A stretch of 64,000 nucleotides of DNA from Salidesulfovibrio onnuriiensis (GCF_008001235.1 NZ_CP040751.1:1471001-1535000); one strand, 5' to 3'; positions 45,941 to 55,208 are shown, counted from the first letter of the stretch. Numbers and translations: made by a program. Notes: a model not told the origin generated them from the sequence alone.

Positions 45941-46426
45941 ATGTTCATCGAAAGGTTGAAACCGAAGGAATCCATAGGGTTCCTGCTCTACAAGGCGGCG
46001 CGCATCAGCGTGAACGCCCTGTCCGCACGGCTGGAAGAGGCCGGGGTGGATATTTCCGTGGAGCAGTGGCGGCTGCTCATTCCCCTTTCCCGCTACCAGG
46101 GCATCAGCCAGGGCGAGCTCGCGGTCATGGCCTCCCAGGAGAAGACCGGTGTGAGCCGTCTGGTGGCCGGGCTGGAGAGCAAGGGGTATCTCCGGCGCGA
46201 GGACGACGAGAACGACCGGCGCATCAAGCGCCTTTTCGTGACCGACGTCGGGCTGGACCTGCTGGCGCGCACCGTGGAGGTGGCCCAGAAGAGCAACCGG
46301 GACGTGGTCCAGGGGATAGATCCCGGGGAAATGCATATCTGCAAGCGGGTGCTGCGGCAGCTCATCCTCAACCATCTCGACGACAGCGACTGCGCCTCCC
46401 TGCTGCGGGAGGAGTTCGGGCGATAG
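45941..46426 (+). CDS. MarR family transcriptional regulator
   Basis: A 161-residue regulator with the MarR winged helix: VDISVEQWRLLIPLSRYQGISQGELAVMASQEKTGVSRLVAGLESKGYLRRED with the wing at DENDRRIKRLFVTDVG. No ribosome-binding site precedes ATG 45941, where the promoter places the mRNA start, so the message may be leaderless. It is the natural repressor of the RND efflux genes that follow. Confidence 0.93.
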   Translation: MFIERLKPKESIGFLLYKAARISVNALSARLEEAGVDISVEQWRLLIPLSRYQGISQGELAVMASQEKTGVSRLVAGLESKGYLRREDDENDRRIKRLFVTDVGLDLLARTVEVAQKSNRDVVQGIDPGEMHICKRVLRQLILNHLDDSDCASLLREEFGR

Positions 46427-46567
46427 TCCCTTTGCGGTCTCGAATTTTCCGATTGGGAAGCCATTAATCAATGGTGGATATTTTTCCTGTGGGTTGGTAC
46501 GGTGCCCGCCACCCTCACGACACGGCGACCGTATTCCAGCCTTTGCCATGAAGCGCTTTTCAGGATG

Positions 46568-46581
46568 AGCGTTGCAACGCT
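46568..46581. promoter_or_regulatory. Perfect 14-base palindrome upstream of efflux genes
   Basis: AGCGTTGCAACGCT is its own reverse complement and lies 84 bases upstream of the adaptor gene start, in the gap after the MarR gene. It is a candidate MarR operator; the CGTTGCA core also occurs next to the marR promoter at 45934-45941. Confidence 0.55.
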
Positions 46582-46664
46582 TCGTGGGTGGGGTCCGGAA
46601 TGATAGATATTGTCAGGCCATCGCGGGCCGAGGTCCGTATACGCCTGTAAACCAAGGGGGGAAG

Positions 46665-47747
46665 ATGTTTTCCAGATTCGTACTCATATCATTCATAATC
46701 ATGTTGCTTTCCGTCCCTGCCTTTGCGCAGGACGAGAAAAAGGAGGAGGGCAAGCAGGGCGGCCCGCCCCCGGCCATGGTCGTCACGGCCAAGGTCGGTT
46801 CCGGCGAAGTTGCCCCCGAGGTCTCCTATATCGGCACGGTCATGTTCCACGAGCTTTCCGATGTCGCCGCCGAAGTGGCGGGCAAGGTGGTCAGCCTGGA
46901 AGTGGACCACGGCCAGAAGGTTTCCCAGGGCGATCCCCTGGTGGTGCTTTCCTCGGACCTGCTGGACAAGACCATTGCCAACGCCCGCTCGCTCATGGAG
47001 CAGGCCAAGGCCGACTACGAGCTGGCGCACCTGGACGACGAGCGCATGACCAAGCTGTTCAAGACCCGTTCGGTCTCCGAGGGCGAGTTCGACAAGACCC
47101 GCCTGGGGGCCGCCGCGTCCGAACGCAAGTATCACGCCCTGCGGGCCACCCTGGACCGCCTCCAGCTGGAGCGGGCCAAGAAGACCATCCGCGCGCCCTA
47201 TGACGGGGTGGTGCTGGAGCGCAAGGTCCACCGCGGCGAATGGGTCAGTCAGGGGGCCACGGTCATCACCATGGCCGGTTCCGGGGAAGTGGACGTGGAG
47301 GTCAATGTGCCCGCCGGTCCCGCCCAGGTGGTCAAGCCCGGCCTCAAGGTGGAGGTCCGCGTCGGTGCGGAAGTCATGAACGGCGAAGTCTATGCCGTGA
47401 TTCCCAAGGGCGACGTGTCCACCCGCACCTTCCCGGTCAAGATCCGGGTGCTCGACCCGGTCAATCTGGCCGAAGGCATGGAGGCGCGCGTTTCCCTGCC
47501 CTCGGACGTGGCCAACAAGACTCTGGTCGTGCCCCGCGACGCGGTCATTTCCGCACGCGGCCAGACCGTTGTCTGGGCCGTGCTGGACGGCAAGGCCCTG
47601 CCCATGCCCGTGCAGGTGGTGGGCTATCGCGGCCTGGACGCCGGGGTGCTCTCCGACAAGCTGCAGGAAGGCATGGACATCGTCATCAAGGGCAACGAAC
47701 GCCTGCGTCCCAACCAGGCCGTGGCACCCATGGCCGCCGAGAAGTAG
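46665..47747 (+). CDS. RND efflux periplasmic adaptor (membrane fusion protein)
   Basis: A 360-residue adaptor with a signal peptide (MFSRFVLISFIIMLLSVPAFA), a lipoyl-like half (VAAEVAGKVVSLEVDHGQKVSQGDPLVVL), an alpha-helical hairpin (SLMEQAKADYELAHLDDERM) and RAPYDGVVLERKVHRGEWVSQG, then a beta-barrel domain. It links the inner-membrane pump to an outer-membrane channel, not encoded nearby. The start at 46665 is preceded by AAGGGGGGAAG. The pump gene follows after 9 bases. Confidence 0.94.
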   Translation: MFSRFVLISFIIMLLSVPAFAQDEKKEEGKQGGPPPAMVVTAKVGSGEVAPEVSYIGTVMFHELSDVAAEVAGKVVSLEVDHGQKVSQGDPLVVLSSDLLDKTIANARSLMEQAKADYELAHLDDERMTKLFKTRSVSEGEFDKTRLGAAASERKYHALRATLDRLQLERAKKTIRAPYDGVVLERKVHRGEWVSQGATVITMAGSGEVDVEVNVPAGPAQVVKPGLKVEVRVGAEVMNGEVYAVIPKGDVSTRTFPVKIRVLDPVNLAEGMEARVSLPSDVANKTLVVPRDAVISARGQTVVWAVLDGKALPMPVQVVGYRGLDAGVLSDKLQEGMDIVIKGNERLRPNQAVAPMAAEK

Positions 47748-47756
47748 GGGGAGCGC

Positions 47757-50700
47757 ATGGACATCATAAGAACCGCAATAGAAAAGCCCGTCGCAGTGCT
47801 GGTGGGGGTCATCCTCGTGGTGCTCTTCGGGCTCATAGCCCTGTTCGGGCTGCCGTATCAGCTCACGCCCAACGTGACCCAGCCCGAGATCACGGTCTCC
47901 ACCTCCTGGACCGGCGCCTCTCCCTACGAGATCGAGCGCGACGTGGTCGAGGAGCAGGAGGACGTGCTCAAGGGCATCCCGGGCCTCGTGGAGATGGAGA
48001 GCTCCTGCTACAACGGGTTCTCGGAAATCTCCCTGACCTTCAAGGTCGGGACCGATCTCGACGGCGCGTTGCTGCGCGTCTCCAACAAGCTGGACGAGGT
48101 CTCGGACTATCCCGACGATGTGGACAAGCCCGTGGTCGAGGCCGCAGGCGCGTCCACCTCGCCCATCATCTGGATGATTCTCAAGGCCAGGGAAGGCACG
48201 GACATCGACGCCCAGACCTACCGGACCTATTTCGAGAACGAGGTCAAGCAGCACCTGGAGCGCGTTGAAGGCGTTTCAGGCCTGTTCATCGGCGGCGGTG
48301 TGGAAAACGAGATGCACATCGTGGTGGATCCCCGCAAGCTGGCCGCCTACAACCTGACCATTCCCAAGCTCATCGACGTTCTTCAGAACGAGAACATCTC
48401 CATTTCCGCGGGCACCCTCGGCGTGGGGCGGCGCGATTACCGTATCCGCACCCCTGCCGACCTGGACACCCCGGAAAAGATCGAGAACGTGGTCATCTCC
48501 TCCTCGGGCCAGTTCCGCGTCCGCCTCAAGGACGTGGGCGAGGTCCGGATGGGGCACGAGAAGTTCGACGTGGCCATGCTGCACAACAACGAGCCCGGCA
48601 TTGCCGTGGGCGTGAAGCCCGAGCCGGGCGCCAACGTGCTCGACGTCACGGACGCCGTGTTCGAGGCGGTCCAGCGCGTCAACCGCGACGTGCTCGCCGA
48701 GAACGGCGTCTTCCTGGACTGGGTCCATGACCAGCGTTCGTACATCAACGGCGCCATCGACCTGGTGCAGAAGAACATCATCATCGGCGGCCTGCTGGCC
48801 ATCGTGGTGCTCTTCGTGTTCCTGCAGAGCATGAGCGCCACGGTCATCGTGGCCCTGGCCATCCCCATTTCCATCATCGGCTCTTTCGTTATCTTCGGGG
48901 CTGCCGGCCGGACGCTGAACGTCGTGTCCATGGCCGGGATCTCCTTTGCCGTGGGCATGCTGGTGGACAACGCCATCGTGGTGCTGGAGAACATCGACCG
49001 GCACCGGAGCATGGGCAAGCGTTCCTTCCAGGCGGCCTACGAAGGCACCAAGGAAGTCTGGGGCGCGGTGCTGGCCTCCACCCTGACCACCGTGGCCGTG
49101 TTCCTGCCCGTGGTCTTCATGGAGCAGGAGGCCGGGCAGCTGTTCAAGGACATCGCCATCGCGGTCACCTGCGCCATTGTCCTGTCCCTGTTCGTGTCCG
49201 TGCTGGTCATTCCCATGTTCGCGCGCTACCTGTACCGCTTCGCGGAAAAGCGCCACGGCGTTCCCCAGTTGGGCGAAGGCCCGCGCGAGCCCGTGGGCAA
49301 GAAGGTGGCGGGCAAGGTGCTGGAGCCCCTGACCCGGATCGGGGCCAAGTCCTCGGACTGGCTCATGGGCATGCTGCGCCTGTCCCTGCGCGACTGGAAA
49401 ACCCAGGTCATCACCGTGGCGGGGCTCACCGTGGCCTCCATCCTCATGGTGCTGGTCTTCTTCCCCAAGATGGAATACCTGCCCCAGGGCAACCAGAACT
49501 TCCTGATCAACATCCTCATTCCGCCGCCGGGCCTGTCCTATGAAGAACGCTTCGACATCGGCAAGCACGTCTTCGAGGAAGTGGCTCCGTTCATGGGCAA
49601 GGAGGAGGTCAACGGCATACCGGGCGTGGAAAACATGTTCTACGTGTCCGCACCCACCATCAATCTCTTCGGCGCCAGCTCCACCCAGGAACAGCGCGCC
49701 GGTGAGCTGACCCCGGTGTTCAACCGCATCCTGAACACCATTCCGGGCATGTTCGGCGTTTCCATCCAGGCCTCCATCTTCGAGCAGGGCCTGGGCGAGG
49801 GACGCAACATCTCCGTGGACATCAGCGGCGCCAACCTGGAGCAGATCGTTGCCGCGGCCGGAACCATGTTCGGCATGGCCATGCAGCAGATTCCGGGTGC
49901 GCAGGTTCGCCCCGTGCCCTCGCTGGAGCTGCTGTATCCCGAGGTGCGCTTCGAACCCAAGCGCGACCGCGTGCGCGCGGCCGGGCTTTCGGCCCGCGAC
50001 CTGGGCCAGTCCGTGGACGTGATCCTGGGCGGCCGGAAGATCGGGGACTACAAGGCCGAGGGCAAGAAGAAGATCGACATGGTGCTCAAGGCCTCGGATG
50101 AGGATATCACCACGCCCGAGGCCCTGTACTCGTCCCTGGTGGCCACCCCGCAGGGCTGGGCCGTACCGCTTTCCTCCCTGGTGGACATGGAGAGGACCTA
50201 CGGCCTGAACCAGATCCGCCACCTGGAGCGCCGGCGCACCATCACCCTGCAGATCACGCCTCCCACGGACATGCCGCTGCAGCAGGCCATGGAGACCGTG
50301 GAGCAGAACATGATCCCGGCCGTGAAGCAGATGGGTCTGCTGGAGGGCCTGCAGGTGCGTATGTCCGGCGCGGCCGACAAGCTCACCGTGACCCGCGAGG
50401 CCCTGCAGTGGAACTTCCTGCTGGCCGTGATCATCACCTATCTGCTCATGGCCGCCCTGTTCGAGAACTTCCTGTACCCGCTGATCATCCTGTTCACCGT
50501 GCCCCTGGCCGGTGCGGGCGGGTTCCTGGGGCTGAAGCTGGAAAACTGGTTCATCGCCTACCAGCCCATGGACATCCTGACCATGCTCGGGTTCGTCATT
50601 CTCATCGGGGTCGTGGTCAACAACGCCATCCTCATCGTGCACCAGTCCCTGAACAACGTGCGTGAGGGCAGCATGGACTATCGCGAGGCCATCCTGGAGG

Positions 50701-50930
50701 CGACCCGCACCAGGCTGCGTCCCATCTACATGTCGGCCACCACGTCCGTCTTCGGCATGCTGCCGCTGGCCGTGGCACCCGGCCCCGGTTCCGAGCTGTA
50801 TCGCGGCCTGGGCGCGGTGGTGCTCGGCGGGCTGGCCCTGTCCACGGTGTTCACCGTGTTCGTGATCCCGTCCCTGCTGATGTTCTTCATCAAGATGGAA
50901 ACCATCGGCGGCAAGCAGAAAGAGGCGTAA
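47757..50930 (+). CDS. RND efflux pump, inner-membrane transporter
   Basis: A 1057-residue AcrB/HAE1-family pump with twelve expected membrane helices in two repeats, a first helix with IRTAIEKPVAVLVGVILVVL, the periplasmic porter loops and SMAGISFAVGMLVDNAIVVLENI in the proton-relay region (Asp/Asn in helix IV). Length is typical. It exports hydrophobic or toxic compounds by proton-motive force with the adaptor encoded just upstream, under probable MarR control. A long terminator follows. Confidence 0.96.
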   Translation: MDIIRTAIEKPVAVLVGVILVVLFGLIALFGLPYQLTPNVTQPEITVSTSWTGASPYEIERDVVEEQEDVLKGIPGLVEMESSCYNGFSEISLTFKVGTDLDGALLRVSNKLDEVSDYPDDVDKPVVEAAGASTSPIIWMILKAREGTDIDAQTYRTYFENEVKQHLERVEGVSGLFIGGGVENEMHIVVDPRKLAAYNLTIPKLIDVLQNENISISAGTLGVGRRDYRIRTPADLDTPEKIENVVISSSGQFRVRLKDVGEVRMGHEKFDVAMLHNNEPGIAVGVKPEPGANVLDVTDAVFEAVQRVNRDVLAENGVFLDWVHDQRSYINGAIDLVQKNIIIGGLLAIVVLFVFLQSMSATVIVALAIPISIIGSFVIFGAAGRTLNVVSMAGISFAVGMLVDNAIVVLENIDRHRSMGKRSFQAAYEGTKEVWGAVLASTLTTVAVFLPVVFMEQEAGQLFKDIAIAVTCAIVLSLFVSVLVIPMFARYLYRFAEKRHGVPQLGEGPREPVGKKVAGKVLEPLTRIGAKSSDWLMGMLRLSLRDWKTQVITVAGLTVASILMVLVFFPKMEYLPQGNQNFLINILIPPPGLSYEERFDIGKHVFEEVAPFMGKEEVNGIPGVENMFYVSAPTINLFGASSTQEQRAGELTPVFNRILNTIPGMFGVSIQASIFEQGLGEGRNISVDISGANLEQIVAAAGTMFGMAMQQIPGAQVRPVPSLELLYPEVRFEPKRDRVRAAGLSARDLGQSVDVILGGRKIGDYKAEGKKKIDMVLKASDEDITTPEALYSSLVATPQGWAVPLSSLVDMERTYGLNQIRHLERRRTITLQITPPTDMPLQQAMETVEQNMIPAVKQMGLLEGLQVRMSGAADKLTVTREALQWNFLLAVIITYLLMAALFENFLYPLIILFTVPLAGAGGFLGLKLENWFIAYQPMDILTMLGFVILIGVVVNNAILIVHQSLNNVREGSMDYREAILEATRTRLRPIYMSATTSVFGMLPLAVAPGPGSELYRGLGAVVLGGLALSTVFTVFVIPSLLMFFIKMETIGGKQKEA

Positions 50931-50943
50931 ATAAACCAACAGG

Positions 50944-50979
50944 AAAAGCCCCCGTACCTCATCAGGTGCGGGGGCTTTT
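50944..50979 (+). terminator. Terminator of efflux operon
   Basis: A 16-bp stem (AAAAGCCCCCGTACCT with AGGTGCGGGGGCTTTT, one G-T pair) over CATC. It resembles the terminator at 51624-51661 on the other side of an AT-rich gene. Confidence 0.9.
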
Positions 50980-50999
50980 GTTGAAAGGGGCTTAGTAGT

Positions 51000-51605
51000 A
51001 TGGAAAGTAGCGATTGGATTAGTGTGATTGCTATTGTTGTTTCACTATTATCATTTGGCTTTGCTTGGTGGAAGTTTGCCAAAAATGCTCAAAGCGAAAA
51101 GGAAAGAGAATTGCTAAACTGTGCAATAGATGCCTTGGAGAAAGCCTATTTTGCACTTACGGGAGGAAGTTCAGAAAAACCTCCAAAGCCAGATCGATTG
51201 AACTGGCTTACAGCTGCTAGAAGAATTGAATTTTATAAAGAGATTAAGAAAAATATTAAATCAGAAACGTTTAAAACAATTTGTGAAGCTGAAGAAGAAC
51301 ATTGGCGTCATAAATTTAGTTTAATATTGGACAGTTTTAGTAATGAAGATAGGTCATATTATGAAGAAAAAAAACACGAAAAAGGGTCCATTGGGCTCTC
51401 GTTTAAGCATGCTGCTATTGATTCAACTTCAGCGATAGTTGTTCATCATTTTGAAAGTTGGCCAAAGGATAAAGAGTGCATATTGAAATCTGTTGATGTG
51501 GATAATTTGCTAAAAGAAACTAATTATTTTTCGGGCCGTATCGGACTGACAGAATATCTAAAAACAGTTCCACGCTTAAAAAAAGTTGTAGACAAATTTT
51601 TTTAG
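51000..51605 (+). CDS. AT-rich orphan gene, membrane-anchored protein of unknown function
   Basis: A 201-residue protein whose codons are visibly A/T-rich, in sharp contrast to the GC-rich neighbours on both sides. It starts with a hydrophobic helix (ISVIAIVVSLLSFGFAW), then is soluble and charged, mostly helical (ERELLNCAIDALEKAYFALTG, RRIEFYKEIKKNIKSETFK, VDNLLKETNYFSGRIGLTEYL). I do not recognise a family. It lies alone between two similar terminators and so is likely to have arrived by horizontal transfer. A phage-defence or stress role is possible but nothing in the sequence proves it. Confidence 0.8.
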   Translation: MESSDWISVIAIVVSLLSFGFAWWKFAKNAQSEKERELLNCAIDALEKAYFALTGGSSEKPPKPDRLNWLTAARRIEFYKEIKKNIKSETFKTICEAEEEHWRHKFSLILDSFSNEDRSYYEEKKHEKGSIGLSFKHAAIDSTSAIVVHHFESWPKDKECILKSVDVDNLLKETNYFSGRIGLTEYLKTVPRLKKVVDKFF

Positions 51606-51623
51606 TAAGTGAGAGTGAAATCG

Positions 51624-51661
51624 AAAGCCCCCGCAACCGGAAGGTTGCGGGGGTTTTTTTT
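51624..51661 (+). terminator. Terminator of the AT-rich gene
   Basis: CCCCCGCAACC pairs with GGTTGCGGGGG over GGAA and is followed by a long T-run. Its AAAGCCCCCG start is the same as that of the terminator at 50944. Confidence 0.9.
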
Positions 51662-51670
51662 GTTTTCCAT

Positions 51671-51970
51671 TTAATCCCTTTCCGCCCTCGTGGGATTGTC
51701 CAGGACCCTCCCCACCGCCTCTCTGATGGCCCCGCGTATCTCGAACTCCGAGGGTTCCTTCAGCAGCACGATGGTGCCGGGCTGGGTGTACCGGGCCGGA
51801 AGCAGGTTCAGGGACAGGGCATAGATGTCCTCCACGTCCAGCGGGTCGAAGATATAGTCGCCATAATCGTGCTCCAGCACCTCGCGGATGTTTTGCGCCA
51901 CGCGCTCCTCGTTGCGGTTGTGGATCTTTGAAAGATCAACCCCGCAGCTTTCCAGCACCCGTGTCTTCAT
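51671..51970 (-). CDS. ComFB-like protein
   Basis: A 99-residue protein with the pattern of late competence ComFB: NEERVAQNIREVLEHDYGDYIFDPLDVEDIYALSLNLLPARYTQPGTIV. ComFB-type proteins are short cytoplasmic proteins; in cyanobacteria relatives bind cyclic dinucleotides, but the role here is unknown. GGAGGAGG lies upstream of ATG 51970. The gene is convergent with the AT-rich gene's terminator. Confidence 0.8.
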   Translation of the reverse strand: MKTRVLESCGVDLSKIHNRNEERVAQNIREVLEHDYGDYIFDPLDVEDIYALSLNLLPARYTQPGTIVLLKEPSEFEIRGAIREAVGRVLDNPTRAERD

Positions 51971-52140
51971 GCGGACCTCCTCCCTTGGCAAACGGTATTG
52001 TTGCCGCTTTCTAACAGGCAACCCGCCTTTTCCGCAATGGATCGGCCTCCCTTTTGTCGTCATGGAACATTAGATGCAAGACGCGCAGACAGGAAAAAAG
52101 TGCCCGTCGGCTTCACATATTTTTCGGAGGATTGCGTGCA

Positions 52141-52776
52141 ATGACCTACATCAACAGCGCCTATGCCAACAGCGCCTACTACGGCACCTCGCTCAAGACC
52201 ATGGGCGGGGAAGAGTCCTCGACGGATACCACGACCAAGGAAACCGACAAGACGTCGGAAAAGACGTCCGAGGAGAGTTCCTCCTCCAGCTCCGTCAAGC
52301 TCACCAGCGACATCCTGAAGTTGTTGCAAACCATTCCGGCCGCCCAGCAGGGCTATCTGTCCGCTTCCGACCTTCAGAAGCAGGCGGACAAGCTGGAGGA
52401 TGAATTCGACGACCAGGTCTTGGCCGAGCTCAAGGAATTGGGCGTGGACACGGATACCAAGTTCCAGCTTGTGTACGATTCCGCCAAGGACGCGGTGGTC
52501 TGCTCCAACGGGCACCCGGACAAGGACAAGATCGAGGCCTATTTCAAGGCCAATCCCGAGCGCAAGGAACAGTTCAAGAGCCTGCTCTGCATGCGCAACC
52601 TGACCCAGACCGCTACGGCCAGCATGTCGCCGGACCTGTTCAAGCAGCAGATGACCTTGGCCAGCATGTCCGTCTGGTTCGGGGAAAACATGGAATCCAG
52701 CGAGTTCCTGGGAGCCCAGGGCATCATCTACGGCGCCCAGAGTTCCTACTACAAGTCCATAAACATGACCGTGTAG
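52141..52776 (+). CDS. Hypothetical Ser/Thr-rich protein
   Basis: A 211-residue protein starting MTYINSAYANSAYYGTSLKTM with a low-complexity Ser/Thr/Glu stretch (residues 27-52) and a helical C-terminus (LLCMRNLTQTATASMSPDLFKQQMTLASMSVWFG). No signal peptide is seen. The N-terminal NSAYxNSAYYG repeat resembles short proteins that follow flagellar or export themes, but I cannot assign a family. GGAGG precedes ATG 52141. It ends one base from the convergent binding-protein gene. Confidence 0.7.
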   Translation: MTYINSAYANSAYYGTSLKTMGGEESSTDTTTKETDKTSEKTSEESSSSSSVKLTSDILKLLQTIPAAQQGYLSASDLQKQADKLEDEFDDQVLAELKELGVDTDTKFQLVYDSAKDAVVCSNGHPDKDKIEAYFKANPERKEQFKSLLCMRNLTQTATASMSPDLFKQQMTLASMSVWFGENMESSEFLGAQGIIYGAQSSYYKSINMTV

Positions 52777-52777
52777 A

Positions 52778-53905
52778 TCAGGGCTCGAGCACCATGAAAT
52801 ACTGGGGGGCTCCGCCGGTATAGGTGATGACCATGGCCGACTTCTGGGGGTCGCCCTGGGCGTCGAAGGAAATGTTGCCCGTGGCCCCCTGGAAGGAAAC
52901 CCGTTTCAGGGCCTGCATCACCTTTTTCCTGTCAAGGCTGCCCGCGGCCTGCACCGCATGGGTGTAGGCCAGCAGGGCGTCGTGGGCCAGCGCCGCCGAA
53001 TCCTGTTCGATGGTGCCGTAGCGCGCTTCAAAGCCCTTCAGGAAGCGCCGGGCGATGTCGTTGCCCGTGCTGCGGGAAAAGTGGCGGATTTCGTAGCAGT
53101 TTCTCAGGTTTCCGGTGTCCTTGGTGAACTCCGCCATTCTTTTGGACCAGCCGTCTCCACCGATGATGGGGCCGCCATAGCCCATGGCGCGGACCTGGTC
53201 GATGATCCGGGCCGCCTCCTTGGGGTAGCCGGGGATCATGAGCACGTCCATTCCGTGTTTTATGGCTTGCTTCAGCAGGGCGGTGAAATCCTTTTGTCCG
53301 GCCGAGTACTCGCCCGTGAAGACAACCTTTCCCTGATAGCCCTCCAACGATGTTTCGAAGGCGTCGGCCAGGCTCTGGCTGTAAAGTTCGTTTTTCTGGA
53401 TCAGCACGGCTGCCTCGCGGGCGTGGAGCTGCCTGCCCGCGAAGTGCGCCAGGGCATGTCCCTGGAACGCGTCGGTGAAGCAGATGCGGAAGATGTAGTC
53501 GCCCACCCTGGTCACGCCGGGGGCCGTGGCAATGGGAGCGATCATGGGGATGCCCGCCTCCTGGAGTTCCCTGGCCAGGATTATGGCTTTGGAGCTGAGC
53601 AGGGGGCCTATGACGCAATCCACGTTTTGGGCTATGGCCTGCCTGACGGCCTGGGAGCTGCCTTCCGGCGTGCTCTGATTGTCTATTTCCACAAGCCGGA
53701 CTTTTTGCCCGAGCAGCCCGCCGTCTTGGTTCAGGGCATCCACGGAGTAGCGCAGGGATTGGAAAAAGTTGGTTCCGAGGTAGGCCGTACGGCCGGTCAG
53801 GGGGCCGATGGCGGCAATAGTCGGCTGGCCCGCCAGGGCGGCGGAAAAGGAGAGGAGCAGGAAAAAAAGGGCCAGGCTTGTTTTTGAAAACACGCTTTTC
53901 TCCAT
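52778..53905 (-). CDS. ABC transporter substrate-binding protein (Leu/Ile/Val type), copy 1
   Basis: A 375-residue periplasmic protein with signal peptide (MEKSVFSKTSLALFFLLLSF) and the receptor-ligand fold of LivJ/LivK: IGPLTGRTAYLGTNFFQSLRYSVDALNQDGGLLGQ, CVIGPLLSSKAIILARELQE, VGDYIFRICFTDAFQGHALAHF, and GPIIGGDGWSKRMAEF. A closely related copy follows at 53968-55080. No permease or ATPase is nearby, so it may work with a transporter elsewhere or feed a sensor. Confidence 0.9.
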   Translation of the reverse strand: MEKSVFSKTSLALFFLLLSFSAALAGQPTIAAIGPLTGRTAYLGTNFFQSLRYSVDALNQDGGLLGQKVRLVEIDNQSTPEGSSQAVRQAIAQNVDCVIGPLLSSKAIILARELQEAGIPMIAPIATAPGVTRVGDYIFRICFTDAFQGHALAHFAGRQLHAREAAVLIQKNELYSQSLADAFETSLEGYQGKVVFTGEYSAGQKDFTALLKQAIKHGMDVLMIPGYPKEAARIIDQVRAMGYGGPIIGGDGWSKRMAEFTKDTGNLRNCYEIRHFSRSTGNDIARRFLKGFEARYGTIEQDSAALAHDALLAYTHAVQAAGSLDRKKVMQALKRVSFQGATGNISFDAQGDPQKSAMVITYTGGAPQYFMVLEP

Positions 53906-53967
53906 GATTGAGGGTCCAACATTGCAGACTGTAACGCGTTTTTCTGCTTGCCGCGATGATAATCGCC

Positions 53968-55080
53968 TCAGGGTTCCATGACCATGAAGTAGACCGGTTG
54001 TCCGTCGCGGTAGGTGACGACCACGGCTGGTTTTTCCGGGTCGCCGGTTTTGTTGAACCGGATGTTTCCGGTCACGCCTTTGACGGAGACCTCGAACAGG
54101 GCGTTCTTGACCTTGGCCCGGTCAAAGCTCTCGGCCTTGCGCACTGCGGCCGCGTACAGCAGCACGGCGTCATAGGCGATGGCCCCCACATCGTGCTGCA
54201 TGGGGCCATATCTTTCCTCGAACCGTGCCAGGAAGATGCGGGCCTTGTCCGAGGCGATGTTTCTCGCGAAATGCCGTATTTCGTAGCATTGATCCAGGAA
54301 GAGGGGGTCGCTGACCAGTCTGGGCACATTGGTGGACCATGCGTCCCCACCCAGGACGGGGATGCCCATACCCATGGTGCGGGCCTGGTTGATGATCAGC
54401 GCCGCCTCCCTGTCGTAGCCGGGAAGTATCAGTGCATCGGCCCTGGTCTGTCGGATTTTTTCGAGATCATCCCGGAAATCGTTTTGCCCGGCGGCGTAAT
54501 ATCCTTGGTAGACCACCGCGCCGTCCAGTTTCACAAAGGTTTCGGCAAAGGATGCCGCCAGGCTGGTGCTGTAGACCTCGTCCTTCTGGATCAGGACGGC
54601 GGCCTTTTTCGCCTTGATCTGGAGGGCCGCGAAGTGGGCCATGATGCGCCCCTGGAAGGCATTGGTGAAGTTGCTGCGGAAGATGTAGTCGCCCACCCGG
54701 GTGACTTCCTCGGCCGAGGCCCCGGGCGAGATCATGGGAATTCCCGCCTTCTGGAATATCCTGGCCGCCGCCAGGGCCCGCGAGCTGACCACCGGCCCGA
54801 TGACGGCGTCGAACCGCTCTTGGGCGATCTGTTCTGCAGCCCGGACGTTTTCCCGGAGGTCGCTCTTGTTGTCGAATTCCACAAGGGTGATGCTCTGGCC
54901 GAGCAGTCCTCCGTTGCGGTTGATCTCGTCCACGGCCAGGTGCGCGGCATGGAAGATGTCCAGGCCGAGATAGGCGAGCGGGCCCGATTTGGGGGCGATG
55001 ACCGCCAGCCGGTGCGGTGCGGCCACCGCAACGGTTGCGAACAGGAGAAAAAAAAGGGCTGTCAGGATTCGAATCGGCAT
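53968..55080 (-). CDS. ABC transporter substrate-binding protein (Leu/Ile/Val type), copy 2
   Basis: A 370-residue paralogue of the neighbouring protein, with signal peptide (MPIRILTALFFLLFATVAVAA) and IAPKSGPLAYLGLDIFHAAHLAVDEINRNGGLLGQ, AVIGPVVSSRALAAA, VGDYIFRSNFTNAFQGRIMAHF. Both copies keep the pocket-forming Ser/Ala region. The start is ATG 55080. The motif GATTATCATCGC (minus strand) occurs upstream of this gene (55153-55142) and of copy 1 (53964-53953). Confidence 0.9.
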   Translation of the reverse strand: MPIRILTALFFLLFATVAVAAPHRLAVIAPKSGPLAYLGLDIFHAAHLAVDEINRNGGLLGQSITLVEFDNKSDLRENVRAAEQIAQERFDAVIGPVVSSRALAAARIFQKAGIPMISPGASAEEVTRVGDYIFRSNFTNAFQGRIMAHFAALQIKAKKAAVLIQKDEVYSTSLAASFAETFVKLDGAVVYQGYYAAGQNDFRDDLEKIRQTRADALILPGYDREAALIINQARTMGMGIPVLGGDAWSTNVPRLVSDPLFLDQCYEIRHFARNIASDKARIFLARFEERYGPMQHDVGAIAYDAVLLYAAAVRKAESFDRAKVKNALFEVSVKGVTGNIRFNKTGDPEKPAVVVTYRDGQPVYFMVMEP

Positions 55081-55208
55081 GTCCGTCTCTTGTGCTTGTG
55101 ATTCTTGTCTGCATCAATGCTAGCTCCATCCATATTCGGGAGCGATGATAATCATGCCGCGCAGCCAAAGCACTTGCGGGCCGCCGGGGCCTGTGGTAGC
55201 CGCTTGGC

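Noticed and set aside
48276-50939. Minus-strand long frame opposite the RND pump.
   Set aside because: It is the reverse complement of the pump gene, whose + strand motifs are clear.
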